DNA of 64,000 nucleotides from Akebia trifoliata (GCA_017979445.1 CM030710.1:18090248-18154247); one strand, 5' to 3'. Positions 33,219 to 44,627 are shown, counted from the first letter of the stretch. Numbers and translations are program-made. The notes: a model not told the origin generated them from the sequence alone.

Positions 33219-34515
33219 TTATTCTCTAAATTGTTCCGGATACTTAGCCTGCATCTCAACTTCTTTTTCCTATGTGGCTTCTTCTACGTTATGGTGCCTC
33301 CACAACACCTTGACTAGAAGGATAGATTTTGATCCGGGTTGCTTTACTCTCCTGTCTAGTATCAGTATTGCACCTTCTTTATAGGATACATTTTCATCTA
33401 TCTCTAAATTCTGTAAGTCGACCACATGTGAAGGGTCTGGTAAGTACTTCTTCAACATGGACACGTGGAACACATTGTGAACTTGCTCAAACTGTGGGGG
33501 TGGAATCATTCGGTATGCCACTGGACCTATCCGCTCAACTATCTCGAATGGTCCCACAAATCGCGATTTTAATTTACCCTTTACACCAAATCTAGAGATC
33601 CCACTTCGAGGCGATACCTTCAAGAACACTTGATCCCCAACTTGAAATTTCAAAGGTCTGCGCCACTTGTTTGCATAGCTTTTCTGTCTACTTTGAGCAA
33701 TTTTTAGTCTATCCCGAATAATGCATACTATCTCAGTAGTTTCCTCAATAATCTTGGACCCCAATACCGTGGCATTTCCTATTTCTGCCTAACATATCGA
33801 TGATCGATACGGCCTACCGTATAAAGCCTCGAATGGTGCCATGCCGATACTAGCTTGAAAGCTGTTATTATAGGAGAATTCCACCAACGGTAAGTGACGC
33901 TTCCAACTCCCTCCAAAATCCAAAATACATGCCCACAACATGTCTTCTAAAATCTGAATTACTCACTCAGATTGTCCATCAGACTGTGGGTGGAATGCTG
34001 TCCTAAAGTTCAACTGAGTACCCAATGCTTTGTGTAGATTCTCCCAAAATCAGGAAGTAAATCTGGGATCCCTGTCTAACATGATAGAAATCGGCACTCA
34101 TGTAGTCGTACTATCTCAGCTATGTATATGTAGCTCAATCTATCGACGTTGAATGAGACTCGGATTAGGATGAAATGCACTGATTTCGTCAATCGATCCA
34201 CAATCACCCTTATGGCATTTGACCCGTCAGTAACTCTCGGTAACCCCACTACAAAGTCCATGATCACGTGTTCCCATTTCCATTCTACTATGGGTAATGG
34301 TTGGAGCAAGCCTGCTGGGTTACAATGTTCTGCCTTGACATGCTGGCAAGTTAGGCATCTACCTGCATATTCTGCAATTACCTTCTTTATACCCGAAAAT
34401 CAGAAATTCCTTCGCAGGTCTCTATACATCTTTTTGCTTTCTGGGTGAATCGAATATTGAGAACGATGTGCCTCGCCTAGTATGTTGAACCTCAATTACG
34501 AGTCCTGCAGTACCC
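33219..34515 (-). pseudogene. Tekay integrase with chromodomain, broken
   Basis: Reads from ILGEAHRSQYSIHPESKKMY (N-terminal His pair) and RCLTCQH (Cys pair) through the core: VIMDFVVGLP with the first Asp, a degenerate segment with SDRDPRF and FHPQSDGQSE (about 33960-34075), then the long frame 33270-33764. That frame has QVFLKVSPRSG (GPY/F-type domain), VFHVSMLKKYLPDPSHVV, and a type II chromodomain ending LVKVLWRHHNVEEAT. There a TGG-to-TAG change stops it; the frame would go on to a TAA at 33219-33221. The chromodomain would steer insertion to heterochromatin. The frame also changes around 33770-34080 and 34310. Not functional as it stands. Confidence 0.9.
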
Positions 34516-34969
34516 ACTGGTCTCTCAGGCATTGCATGGTGCTCAGAATCTCTCGGGTCCTCAAAACCCACTCTTCGACCTCATTTAGGTCAGAAGAACC
34601 TCCAAACTTGGGTGGGTGTAGCCGCTGGAAGTTCTATAGCCACATCCCAGGATCTTTCTGAGCCCGGGGTGGGGGAGTCCTTGCGGGACTAAGTGGCACA
34701 ACTTGTGGCCGTGGTTCTTGTGGTGGCTTTTAGGGTTGGCCTCTTGTGAAGAAGCCTGGCATTCCCTCAACTCAGCCACCTTTTCTGCTAGTCTTGCCTA
34801 TGACTCGTGCATCTCCTCCCTAAACTTATTTTGGGACTCAGCCATCTGTCCCATAAACGACATTAGCTGTGCTATGGATCAAGGTCTAATCCGATACCTG
34901 TCCTATCTCTACTGTGTCCCGGCCTCTACCTCTGCCTCTGCCTCGTCTGCTCATCTCGTTTCTGTTCAT
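34516..34969 (-). pseudogene. Tekay gag N-terminal part, fused to integrase
   Basis: Starts at ATG 34969 with an Arg/Gly-rich leader (MNRNEMSRRGRGRGRGRD), usual for this lineage. It continues with several stops to AELRECQASSQEA and LHPPKFGGSSDL...EILSTMQC, the start of the retrotransposon-gag domain. Directly after this the sequence becomes pre-integrase (WVLQDS...ILGEAHR). About 3 kb of gag C-terminus, protease, RT and RNase H has therefore been removed by one deletion near 34510. It has no zinc knuckle left. Confidence 0.75.
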
Positions 34970-35166
34970 CAATAGCATTACATTTATTAGCGTCAGGCTA
35001 AAATCATTCTAATGAAATAATTAATCAATATCCTAAGGTAGGAATATAGTAATGAACATCGTTTTCATTACTAATAGAAAGACCTTAGAATCCTATCTTA
35101 TTCTTACTAAGCTCTATGAACTCTAGACATAGAAGAGCTTGTAATCCCAATACAGAACTACTAATA

Positions 35167-35179
35167 GGCTCTGATACCA
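35167..35179 (-). promoter_or_regulatory. Primer-binding site, tRNA-iMet type
   Basis: On minus, TGGTATCAGAGCC, complementary to the 3' end of initiator tRNA-Met, a few bases after the 5' LTR end at 35184. Confidence 0.9.
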
Positions 35180-35183
35180 TCTT

Positions 35184-38100
35184 TGGTGCCCCGTCAAGCG
35201 CTAACACAAATCTCGAGGTCAAACCTCGAAGATTAAACAGTTTCTCCTTCTTATGTTAGCGTTTCACGGAACTCAAAAGTAAAGAAAAACTGATAAGCCA
35301 ATAACCAAATAAATCCTGTATATAAAAAGGTACCAAAATATATAAAATACGAAAGACAATAAATTACGAATATTGCAGAATTTGATCAGAGTTGCACAAA
35401 AAAGGTGAAAATATACAAGATTACAAAAAATTCCTCACTCTAACATAGACCTAGAGCTTAGCCCCAAAGAACAAATACCTTTCCTAGGACGAACAGACTC
35501 CTAGTAGAAGTAGTCATGATGCTCATCGGGTAACGGACTCTGGTCATCAATAAGACCCACCAGGTAGCCCTCACTAGATTTCTCAACGACTGTTTCTCCG
35601 ACTACAAGCTCTGAAGCTAAAAAAAAATAGGAAGTAAAGGATGAGTAATAATAGTTAACCAGTAGGTCCACAAACAACTTCTACTAATAACCTCACCTAG
35701 CATGGACGAATAAGCATACTGAATAATTTTAATACATGAAAATTTTAATATTAAAACTATGGTTAACTGGTACGTATAGCCAGGGATGAGCAACTAAATA
35801 ATTTAAAGATTCACATGGCATCAATCATCAGTACTCATTATACATTTTCATTTTTATACAAATAATTTGACAACATTGAAATGACAAACATGCTTTGCAG
35901 TTTATAATTCAAAATATAACAACAGATACATAATACAAAATGGTGGAGTAGTGAAATTAGAGAGTTGGGATTCACGACTGGATCTTTCCCAGTCGGGACA
36001 TGATGTTACTATATAAATCTGACTTTTAGTTCTTGATTTTGTTATCCATCGTTGTTCTTACCACACTGGTGACCATTTATCTGGCTCAGGCGAGCCATTT
36101 GACATGATCGTAAGCAATGGGTCTCTTTTCGATGTGTCAGAACGTTCGACTACTAGTAGATTGTTAGTGATTATTGACTAATCATCTTCGTCTATGCCTA
36201 TCAGGCGTGCTTGTGATTCCCAAAGTAAATATTCCATTCGTATACGACCACCTTTATAATGTACATTCACTGGTAAAGATAGAAGGGAATGGAGCCGGAT
36301 TCCAATTGTGACTCCACTCTCATACGCGTCCCATACCACGTATGAGCTTGGTGGTCCTTACCGTATATCTTAGGATAGTACACCACTCTGGATGATATGA
36401 TGCACTATCCCTTCAGGCATTCACAGACTCTTTAATAGTTCACAAAATAGCTACGTTTGTGTATATCATTTTTATTTTAAAACAAAAGACAAATTAACAA
36501 AACAGGGTTGAGAATGGATATCCAGTTTCCTACCATGCAACTGTGGCCACCCGGCCTAAAATAAACATGTAACCCTTTCATTATCCCTGGATATCCCTTC
36601 ACCAACCTACACATAACATACAACGTAAAATGTAGATATCACCCCTTGGTGTGATTTTGTCATTTTACCAATTTATCCTTTTTCCATTCTGCCGTGTTTT
36701 TACTCCTCAAGTTTTCAAATCAAATATTTCTTTTTCAAGCTTGCAAAATTCACTTTGATCATTCGATCTAAAAACTATTCAATTTTTGTTAAAATGGGGT
36801 CCCAGTAGGTATGCGAAGGCAAACTGCCAAAACTGGAAAAATTGATGAAAATTTGACTAATGTTGGAAACTCAATTTTTTAAAATTATCAAAATTGAAAA
36901 CAGATTTTTATAAATGAAGTCCCTCGACAACATGAGAATGGCCATGTAATTTTGTAACCTAACTAAAGGTAATGCAAAAGATATCACACGAATTTTTGAA
37001 ATATTCCCGCCTTGACAAAATTTTGTTTATTTTTTTCTGGGTCATTTGAAAGCATTATGGGGCCCATAAGTAGTCGTTTTGGCATGTTAAAAGTATGAGG
37101 AATCCAAAACAAATATCAAAATAATTTTTAGACAACTTTTGATTTTCTCGATGGCATCGTGACTGGAGTACTATGGCTCATGGTGGCACCGTGAAGGTTC
37201 ACGGTGGAACCGTCATAACATTCAAATTTCATGAATTTTTCCATTTTTTTCTTTATTTCTTTGAGTTTTTCACTCGTTTTTCAATTCTAATAATCCATCC
37301 ATGGATCCAATATTTAAATCATGATAAAATACATCAAATACCTTAGTTATAATCATGAATTTGAAACAATTACAAAAATGTTCTACAATTTTCAAAATAC
37401 AAAATAAGTTTCGAAACATCCCTAAATGCAATTTTCTCAAAATCTACGATTATTAATAAGAGTTGAGAGTCCCCTACGTGGTTTGTGGTTGTCGAATATG
37501 TGAAGCTAGCACGGAGGTTCAAGTGAGACCGCAATGAGCTCGAAATTTGGTGAACTTGGGTGTCAATGGTCGAGTTGATTGTGGAACCCTCTTTGAAAGT
37601 GTTCTTTCCCTTTTCAATGGCAATGGACGACTCTTCCTTGACTTGGATGAGACTCTTTAGTGGGTATAGATAAACTTACTTGCTGATTTATGTGAGAAAA
37701 CACGAGAAGGAAAGGAAATTGAAGGCTAAATGGGTTGAAAGTGTGGAATTCATCGATGCCGACGACTTTCTTTCCTTCGTCGATGATCAACTCGGACTCG
37801 CTTGCGATGAATTTTGATGGGAAGTGTTGAAGCCCTAGGTTTGGAGAATGGCCTTATTCTTTGTGGGTTGGAGAGGAGAAACTGAATAAAAAATGAGTTC
37901 GTTCTTTTTATAATAAAAGTTGGGGTATTTTTTTATTTTTCCTTCGTTTCTATTTTCGAGAAATTCTTGACCATTCGAACTCGGAAAATGACATATAAGT
38001 ATTCTAGTTTGAATAATTTTTTGTTACGGACCTCATGGTGTGGTTAAATTTTTCTAATTCTTTCTCTATAAAAAATTCACTATTTTGAGTCCCACTTAAC

Positions 38101-38327
38101 ACGAACTTCGAAGATTTTATAATTTTCTCATTCGAACTCAAATTTGAATGTTCTTACATGCTAAAATATATATTTCGATCAATTTGAACCTAATGATAGA
38201 GTCGAAATTCTTTAAAAATGAATGAACTAAAATTCAAATTTTCTATCCTAAGTCTTTCTTTTAGAATTTTATCGAAATTCACAATTAGATTTCTTCAAGA
38301 TACAAATTAAAAACTTAGGGTGTTACA
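35184..38327 (-). repeat. Tekay 5' LTR, 3144 bp
   Basis: From TGTAACACCCTAAG at 38327 (minus) to ...GGGGCACCA at 35184. Same contents as the other three LTRs: a TATA-like site at 37904-37912 (minus) and a GC-rich hairpin block at about 37150-37220. It is visibly diverged from its 3' partner (many substitutions), so this insertion is older than the Athila nested in it. Confidence 0.9.
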
Positions 38328-38332
38328 ATAAG
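38328..38332. repeat. Target-site duplication ATAAG (right)
   Basis: Partner of 19607-19611. Confidence 0.85.
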
Positions 38333-38489
38333 GTTCCTATAGACATCACCAAACCTTATTGAGGGTTTTATAGCTCCTTCTCTAGCCTTTGAATAAATTG
38401 GATACACATTGGATGCGTTGGCCAACCTGTCAAAAGAACTATTTGATGTTTAAGTATACAAAATGGTGGTAGTGATACTACTAAAAATG

Positions 38490-38810
38490 ACCAATTGATC
38501 ATGGCCATGATAGAAAATGAATTAGCCATTTGACAAACGGTGGATGAGACTAAAGAATGTTAGGAGTCAACACTGATACAACTAACCACTTATGAAAGGG
38601 ACCTAGAAAGAATAGTTAAGTGGATGGTAAATGGAAGAAGTTTCTAATTGGGAGGATGGGTCCTACAACTTTTTTCTCAACATATGAGAACTCAACAATG
38701 GAAAATTGGGGGCCAATTGTGAAGGACCATATCTAGTAGATCGGTTAGGATGAAAAATGTTATATTATTTAAGAATGCAAGAAGGTATCTCACTGCCCAG
38801 ACCATAAAAC
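38490..38810 (+). pseudogene. Tat-type integrase C-terminal remnant, left half
   Basis: Plus strand, with stops and frame changes, shows VDETKEC...LTTYERDLERIVKWMVNGRSF and then, in another frame, NCEGPYLVDRLG. These match the end of Ty3/gypsy Tat pol (linker helix and the NWEGPY GPY/F motif). The text stops at the CACTA insertion (38813) and resumes at 45938 with NLKKSY, the usual last residues of such polyproteins. An old, dead element. Confidence 0.7.
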
Positions 38811-38813
38811 AAT
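38811..38813. repeat. Target-site duplication AAT (left)
   Basis: AAT before CACTACAAC; the partner is at 45935-45937. Three bases is the duplication length of CACTA transposons. Confidence 0.85.
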
Positions 38814-38837
38814 CACTACAACCTTTTTTATCTACAG
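38814..38837 (+). repeat. CACTA left terminal inverted repeat
   Basis: CACTACAACCTTTTTT followed by ATCTACAG. Pairs with 45911-45934; differs at two positions. Confidence 0.92.
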
Positions 38838-38849
38838 TGGTTGATTTTT

Positions 38850-39360
38850 CCGCTGCTATAAGGTATTTTTTCCGTCGGTAAAGGCTATAGCAACGATGAG
38901 CAGCGGAACTAGAATCCGTCGTTGTTGCCTCAGTCGCTAAATATGGCAGCAGATAACTTGTTCCGCTGTTATAGGTTATATCTTTAGCGGTGGATATTCA
39001 TATCCGTTGCCATAGGTCAATTTTTTCACAAATAAAATATAATACATATAGCGGCGGATATTAATATCCGCTGCAATAGGTCAATTTAAAAAAAAATAAA
39101 ATATAACAATTATAGCGGCATATATTTCTATCCGCTGCAATAGATCATTTAAAAAAAAATTAAAAATATCCCATATAATGGCAGATATTAATATCCGTTG
39201 CAATAGGTTAATTTAAAAATATATATATATATATATATATATAACAATTATAACGGCAGATATTTTTATCCGCTGCAATAGATCATTTAAAAAAAATAAA
39301 AATAACCCATATAGCGGTGGATATTAATATCCACTGCAATAGGTTACTTTTTTTAATATA
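38850..39360. repeat. CACTA left subterminal repeats
   Basis: Five units about 64-72 bp apart (near 39050, 39114, 39178, 39250 and 39316), each with an inverted repeat like GCGGCGGATATTAATATCCGC able to fold into a hairpin. More degenerate ones lie at 38850-39010. An (AT)n run (39219-39243) sits between two units. Confidence 0.88.
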
Positions 39361-40097
39361 TATATATTACATTTAATCCATGTCGTCCAACCTGCATAAA
39401 TTAAAAATAAATATAAAATAAACAACACCACATAACCTGCCACTGCCACTGCCACCACCACCAAAATTTACCAAAAATTCAATTCAATTCGCCTAAACTA
39501 GAGTACCAATCTGGAAGTGGTTTATAAGAAAATGATTGACACTACTTGACTATAAACAAATCTATAACAGAAACTGGAACACTAAGAATTCATAACCTTT
39601 ATGAAAATATGCTAGCAATAATAATGAAAAAATAAAATTTGAGTCATCATTCTAATATAAAGGAAATGACACATCAGGTAAAAAACACTGAACAAGCATA
39701 AAACGATGAAACTTCAAATGAGTGACAAAGGTGAGAAATACCACTTCATAACACATTAGAACTCATTAAGACCAAGTTTTCTCGGTGACAAGAGGGACAC
39801 TATAACAAAATGCCCTCAGAAGCAAAAGAGGGACACTATAACAATAAAGATTGAATTAGATAAGAATCATCAACCACATTAATGACATTAAAACAGAGAA
39901 CCCATAGTTCACCAGACCTCAAAACAAAAGAAAAATATAAAATCCACCAATCAGTTTGCTTCACTTCATATTACTACCAACATCAATTTGAACTTAACCA
40001 TAGTCAACCAATACTATTAACACTAAATATGGAAAACCACAATCCTAGGAAAAATCCAACTTACATAAAAAGAACAAAATAAAATTACATGGCTTAC
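39361..40097. other. CACTA interior, no gene recognised
   Basis: AT-rich. The ORF at 39882-40082 (plus) has no recognised similarity. Possibly intron or 3' flank of the captured minus-strand sequence. Confidence 0.35.
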
Positions 40098-40148
40098 CCA
40101 ACTTTCAAGAGTGTATCCCATCCGGGAAACACTTCGGAATTGCTAGCA
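40098..40148 (-). pseudogene. Exon-like piece, 51 bp, unknown gene
   Basis: Minus strand: a strong acceptor (TTTCCTATTTCAG) is followed by an open stretch reading ASNSEVFPGWDTLLKVG and a donor GG|GTAAGC. The combination of acceptor, donor and open frame suggests a genuine captured exon. I do not recognise the protein. Confidence 0.5.
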
Positions 40149-40930
40149 CTGAAATAGGAAACAGTCATTGCAAACTGCAGTACAAGAGAATAGAACAAAA
40201 ACACCAATATAGAGTAGAGTTCCCAACACCTATAAACATATCTGTAATACAAATATCAGATCCAGTAATTGCATCAAAAGAAAAGGATGTTGCAAGTTTA
40301 TTTCAAATTGTCTTTCCTAGCTTATCCACACATCAATCTAAGTGTATCCCCATCTTTGCTACACACTCAATTTATGCACATTTTGTTTCTTGATTCTCAA
40401 CATTCAGCTCCATAAAACATAATCGGTCTTCCTAGTCTTATAGAATTGTCATTTTACTCTTGAATTAGGATGGTCAATCACATAGCAAACCAAAAATACA
40501 CCTCCCCTTCATCATCTAAAATTATATGGAATGGATTGCATTCAATATCCCCATTTTTATAGATAATAGATCATTCTAGAAGCAAGCCATGTTTAAAATA
40601 AAATAAAATAAACTCAAGTATTCACATATCATAGTAATGAGTTTGAATGGTGATTGTGGGGTGATAGATCATAAGGTCAACAGTGTCCTACGAGGCATTT
40701 ATAGAAACCAGATATGGAATCGTTTCCCTTGTCAAAAAATGACTAATAATACATTGAAACTATGGTTACTTGTAAGATGATTAATCGCCAATAAGCAATT
40801 GTGCCTTATTTGCAAAGGAGGCATCTAGATGTGTATAATACTTTTGAAACGATCAATCGTCAATTAGATTCAAGACATCTATCAGAAGAAGCAGGTCTCA
40901 ACCAAGATTGCATTGGGTTTAGGTACTTGC

Positions 40931-41049
40931 CTTGGTGCTGCATCTGAAGAAGAGCATACAACATTAATAGCTTCAATCCTTTCGGCATAAAGGCACAGAT
41001 TTTTACTGTACGACTGAGCAACTAAAAGCTCCATACTACGTGAGACAAA
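40931..41049 (-). pseudogene. Aspartate aminotransferase exon, captured
   Basis: Minus strand reads FVSRSMELLVAQSYSKNLCL then YAERIEAINVVCSSSDAAPR. This matches the pyridoxal-phosphate lysine region of plant cytosolic/plastid-type aspartate aminotransferase, which transfers amino groups between aspartate and 2-oxoglutarate. The cofactor lysine is in SYSKN. Two glycines normally conserved nearby are changed (NLGLY to NLCLY, RIGAI to RIEAI), so it is no longer under constraint. The exon ends AAG|GCAAGT, a consensus GC-AG intron donor, which suggests it was taken with its intron from genomic DNA. Upstream of FVSRS the frame is lost. No other part of the enzyme was found nearby. Confidence 0.88.
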
Positions 41050-41575
41050 CCACCACTACGTCAATACATTTTCTACATTCGTGTCTGTGTGTGTGTGTGG
41101 AGAATTGGTTGATAAATAATAGCTTTACCATTGCTCAAGATCATGGTTTTAAATATTGGAATGTATTAGTTGATATGAATAGGTATCGGCCATGACGAAT
41201 ACAAAACATTGAATGTATCAGAATGTTGGAGGGGGATTGATACAAAATCCACAATCGGAAAGCAAGAAAAATAAAACGAATCTTTTAAGCCATTGAACAA
41301 TTTTCTAGTTTGCATTATAAATCCAAGAAAGAAGTTAAATAGAACTAAGAGAATACTAATTGACGATAAAAAAGTAGAGGAAGATATAAGGATGTTATTG
41401 ATTGTAAGTTTAAATAATCTAATAACATTTAAAGATGTAAATTGATGCTTTACATCTATACATACAAATGTCACTTATAAAATGGACATCTTAAGCAAGA
41501 CTGCAAAGCATACAACATAATTGCAGAAAATAAAACTGAAGGCACATAAATAGAACAGTGTAAATAAAGGTTTAC

Positions 41576-41688
41576 ATAATCACTAAAATTTCCAATTACT
41601 TTGCCATCATAAACGTTGACTTCCAACGCAACATCGGGCATTAGATTGGCATGGTTTAATTTAATACAATTGTCTGGACTTGCAAAGC
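41576..41688 (-). pseudogene. Exon-like piece, 113 bp, unknown gene
   Basis: Minus strand: acceptor TTTCTTTGGTTATTGCAG, then an open frame with CIKLNHANLMPDVALEVNVY and DGKVIGNFSDY, then donor TAT|GTAAAC. The fully open frame between good splice signals supports a captured exon, but I do not recognise the family. It does not match the aminotransferase. Confidence 0.5.
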
Positions 41689-41979
41689 CTGCAATAACCA
41701 AAGAAACAATACATCAAATAGCTGGACTACAAAAGGTAAGAAGTAGAATGAGATAAATAAGCATCATCTCTGTTTTGTACCACAATGACATGTACATGCA
41801 AGAACAAACATCAGCTCGTCAGATTGGTTGAAACTATGATAGAATTATTGTTTGCAAATGAAATAAATTTGTAAAATTAAGTAATTATGAGTAATTCAAC
41901 ACAAACTCAACATCCTTTGACACGAAGGACTAGATTCAAGTGTGATTCAAGGAAAACTGTAGTATTTTGGTGTCATGAA

Positions 41980-42418
41980 TCACACACGTCCATGTACTAG
42001 ACTTCTTCTTATAAGAATGCCTTTCTTTCTCATTTCATCATGCAAAATTGAAATCTCAGTTGCATTATTCTACTTGAGATAACCTCTAACCAGAATATCA
42101 TAAACTACAGCATCAAGAGTGATCCCCTTTTTCAACATCTCCTGAAAAACCTGTTTTTCCTCAATCATGGGCCCTTTATTAACTAAACCCCAAACAAGCG
42201 AACCGTAAGTGAACAAGTTAGATTATGTGCCCTTCCAAACCATTATGTTCTTAAGCTTAAATGCCTCCACCAAATCGCCCTGCTTGCAAAACCCAAGAAT
42301 CTGAAAATTATATGTATACTTTTCTAGCATTAAGCCTGCAACTGACATCTCCCCAAAAATCATATCAGCTTCAAAATCATGCTTGAACCCTCTTGCCACT
42401 TGACACTTCTGGAATCTA
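41980..42418 (-). pseudogene. PPR-protein 3' end, captured
   Basis: One continuous minus-strand frame of about 145 codons shows degenerate 35-residue pentatricopeptide units: GLMLEKYTYNFQILGFCKQG / DLVEAFKLKNIMV, then FTYGSLVWGLVNKG / MIEEKQVFQEMLKKG, then TLDAVVYDILVRGYL. It ends at a TGA (41980-41982). Two in-frame stops interrupt it (TAA in KGT-stop-SNLF; TAG after RGYLK). PPR proteins bind organelle RNA. Length, lack of introns in the piece and the terminal stop suit the C-terminal end of a PPR gene. Upstream of 42418 a TAACATAG could be a splice acceptor or simply the capture border. Confidence 0.88.
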
Positions 42419-44627
42419 TGTTAATTAGACACTTCAAAATAGGTTTCATTACATTTCAGTAACAAGGTACAAATGAAATGTCATGCTAATGATGTGCCCT
42501 AGCCATGCATCCACAGTACTAAGGAAGATCTGAAAAAATAAAAAGGGGGTAAGAAAACCTACAAGGCCAAAGTGCAAAGGCTCTAATTATGAGATTTCAT
42601 GGTTTTTTCACAATTCAACTCAACATTGAAGAGCCTCATGTCTTATGAGGGTTGGACTATAATTATATTTCATACCCTGCACATCACTAATTCATCCCTA
42701 CAGTCTAATGGATGTTTTCTTGATTTTGACGAATATTGTGCCCAAAAGTGTTACCTCCTTCTCTTGAACTATCTAGGCAATAGTTAATGCTTGACACATC
42801 ATGTATATTCGATAACGTGAATTCCAGATTCACATAGAAACTAGACAATTTATTTAAAGCAAAACAAAAAACAAACAAAAAAGTAAAAAGAAGATTTTCT
42901 ACTGGATTTCGAATGTACCCTTAGATATAAGACCTTAGATTTGCTGACAAAACAAATGTAAAAGAGTATCCCATAAGAGTAGGATGCTCAATAAATATAA
43001 GAGTATACGATAAGAGTGGGATGATAAAAAATACCTACATATGTAGATATGAAACCAATAGTGTTTCCATTAGCTCTTTGAATGGATACTCTTGGTTGCA
43101 TTAGTGTCAAGTCTAATTAATTTGGTGGTTAGTAGAGTTTTTTTCTTTTTAGTGTTTTATTACTTCATCTTGCATCAAATTCCTAGATATTACTTTAGCA
43201 TAAGGAAGTTACCTAGATGGATCACACTAAAACATATAAATATTATTGTTTCTAATCAGTGATTCCATGAGGCTGGGAATTTAAGAATGATGGAAAAAAG
43301 GATGCAATCAAAGAAAACCATTGGAGCCAACCCCAAAAACAAACACAATTATTGGGTTAATCCACCTAATTTTCAAGTTGTCAGTAGTAAATCTGTTTCA
43401 GAACTTGCACCATGCATAGAAGTAGCTACACATTAGCATGATTAAATCACCATTGGATAGGTCCCAACAGATAGCTATGCATTAAGTTATAGCTAACTAC
43501 AACTCTACAAGCACTACCAACAATATTACATATTAAATCAAACTAACTCTTTTATAGAATTTTTAGACAAATACAAAATTTGCAAATAACAAGAGTGTGA
43601 CAGTAGTTTCACTAGCTATGCAATTTTCTTGTGTGTGGGCGGACGGCAGGCGTGCGTGCGTGTGCTCGGATTCAATTATATATGGCATTTTTTTAATATG
43701 TAATAAGGAGACTGGAAATACTTGGACATTGATGGAAAATTTTTGCTAACACACCAAAAAGAAGAAATGGAACTCAATATTAAGGAAATGGAAGTAAAAA
43801 ATCTAGAAAATAAGAATCCGACACAAGAATTTGCATCATTGCACATATGAAAATAAAAAATAGTCCCTATAAAGCAAAGTAACCCATCCAAGTACTCACT
43901 TGGAGTTTAGTCTCATGAACCATAAGGTAATTGGAGTTTGGTTATGTTATTATGATGTCTTCCTCTTTTCTTTGTTATTTACTGATTAAATATATGGTTC
44001 TATTGCTATATTACCTAGAATTAATATGGGTTAGCTGAGCAATGTAGATCATGCTCTATAAAATAGTTTAGTCAATAAATTTTATAGCAAATTTGACTAA
44101 ATAAAATTCCAGAATATATTCAATTTTGATCTTCACCTCTTAGAGATTCAAATATAACAATCTTCAAACTTGAGCAATGATTCAGTCCACTTATAAAATA
44201 ATGTAACTACAAAGCTGAATCTAATTTTGACGAAAAACTTACTTCTTCAACTTAATCGTATAAAAATTGGAAAACAAAGAAACTTGATTGAGAAACAGAT
44301 GAATTTCTACTAAAAATGAAGCATTTCGCAACAAATTTATATAAGAAGTTAATATTTTTTAACCAAAAACAGAGATTCATGCACAAAAAAAAAAATATAT
44401 CTGAGAATTTTGCTTGAAATACCTTTATCCCCAATCACCAATAATAGATTCCTCCAAAACTAAAAGACCCAATCTTACCCAAATATGAAAATAAAAACGG
44501 AAGAAAGCAAACCTTTATAAACAATTTGATAGAGAAAGGAGAAAAACCTTAGGGTTTACTTCTATGAAGGAGCTTAATACCTTTTGAAATCGCAGAAATC
44601 CCTTTAATAGAAAGAAACCCTTAGAAA
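42419..44627. other. CACTA interior, no gene recognised
   Basis: AT-rich with short ORFs on both strands (42599-42787, 43676-43891, 44252-44434), none resembling a known family. A GC-rich GTGTGTGGGCGGACGGCAGG stretch near 43631 stands out in composition. Possible intronic filler of captured genes. Confidence 0.35.

Larger units (their letters stand above)
19612..38327 (-). mobile_element. Tekay-type LTR retrotransposon, split by Athila
   Basis: Complete minus-strand element. 5' LTR 35184-38327, primer site 35167-35179, interior 33172-35183, polypurine tract 33172-33184, and 3' LTR in two parts (30502-33171 and 19612-20017) around the nested Athila. The 5-bp target duplication ATAAG matches on both sides. 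Without the Athila insertion it is about 8.2 kb, of which some 6.2 kb is LTR. The interior keeps a gag N-terminal part fused to integrase plus chromodomain. Protease, RT and RNase H are gone, so it is non-autonomous. The chromodomain and iMet primer site place it in the Tekay/Del chromoviruses. Confidence 0.92.

Noticed and set aside
41166..41474. 102-codon hydrophobic minus ORF as a membrane protein
   Set aside because: AT-driven Phe/Leu/Ile/Ser composition, no splice or start context, and it sits between two exon-like pieces where an intron is expected.
41576..41688. Assigning this exon to aspartate aminotransferase because it begins GFAS
   Set aside because: Only the first residues resemble the GFASGSLDED part of that enzyme; the rest does not match.
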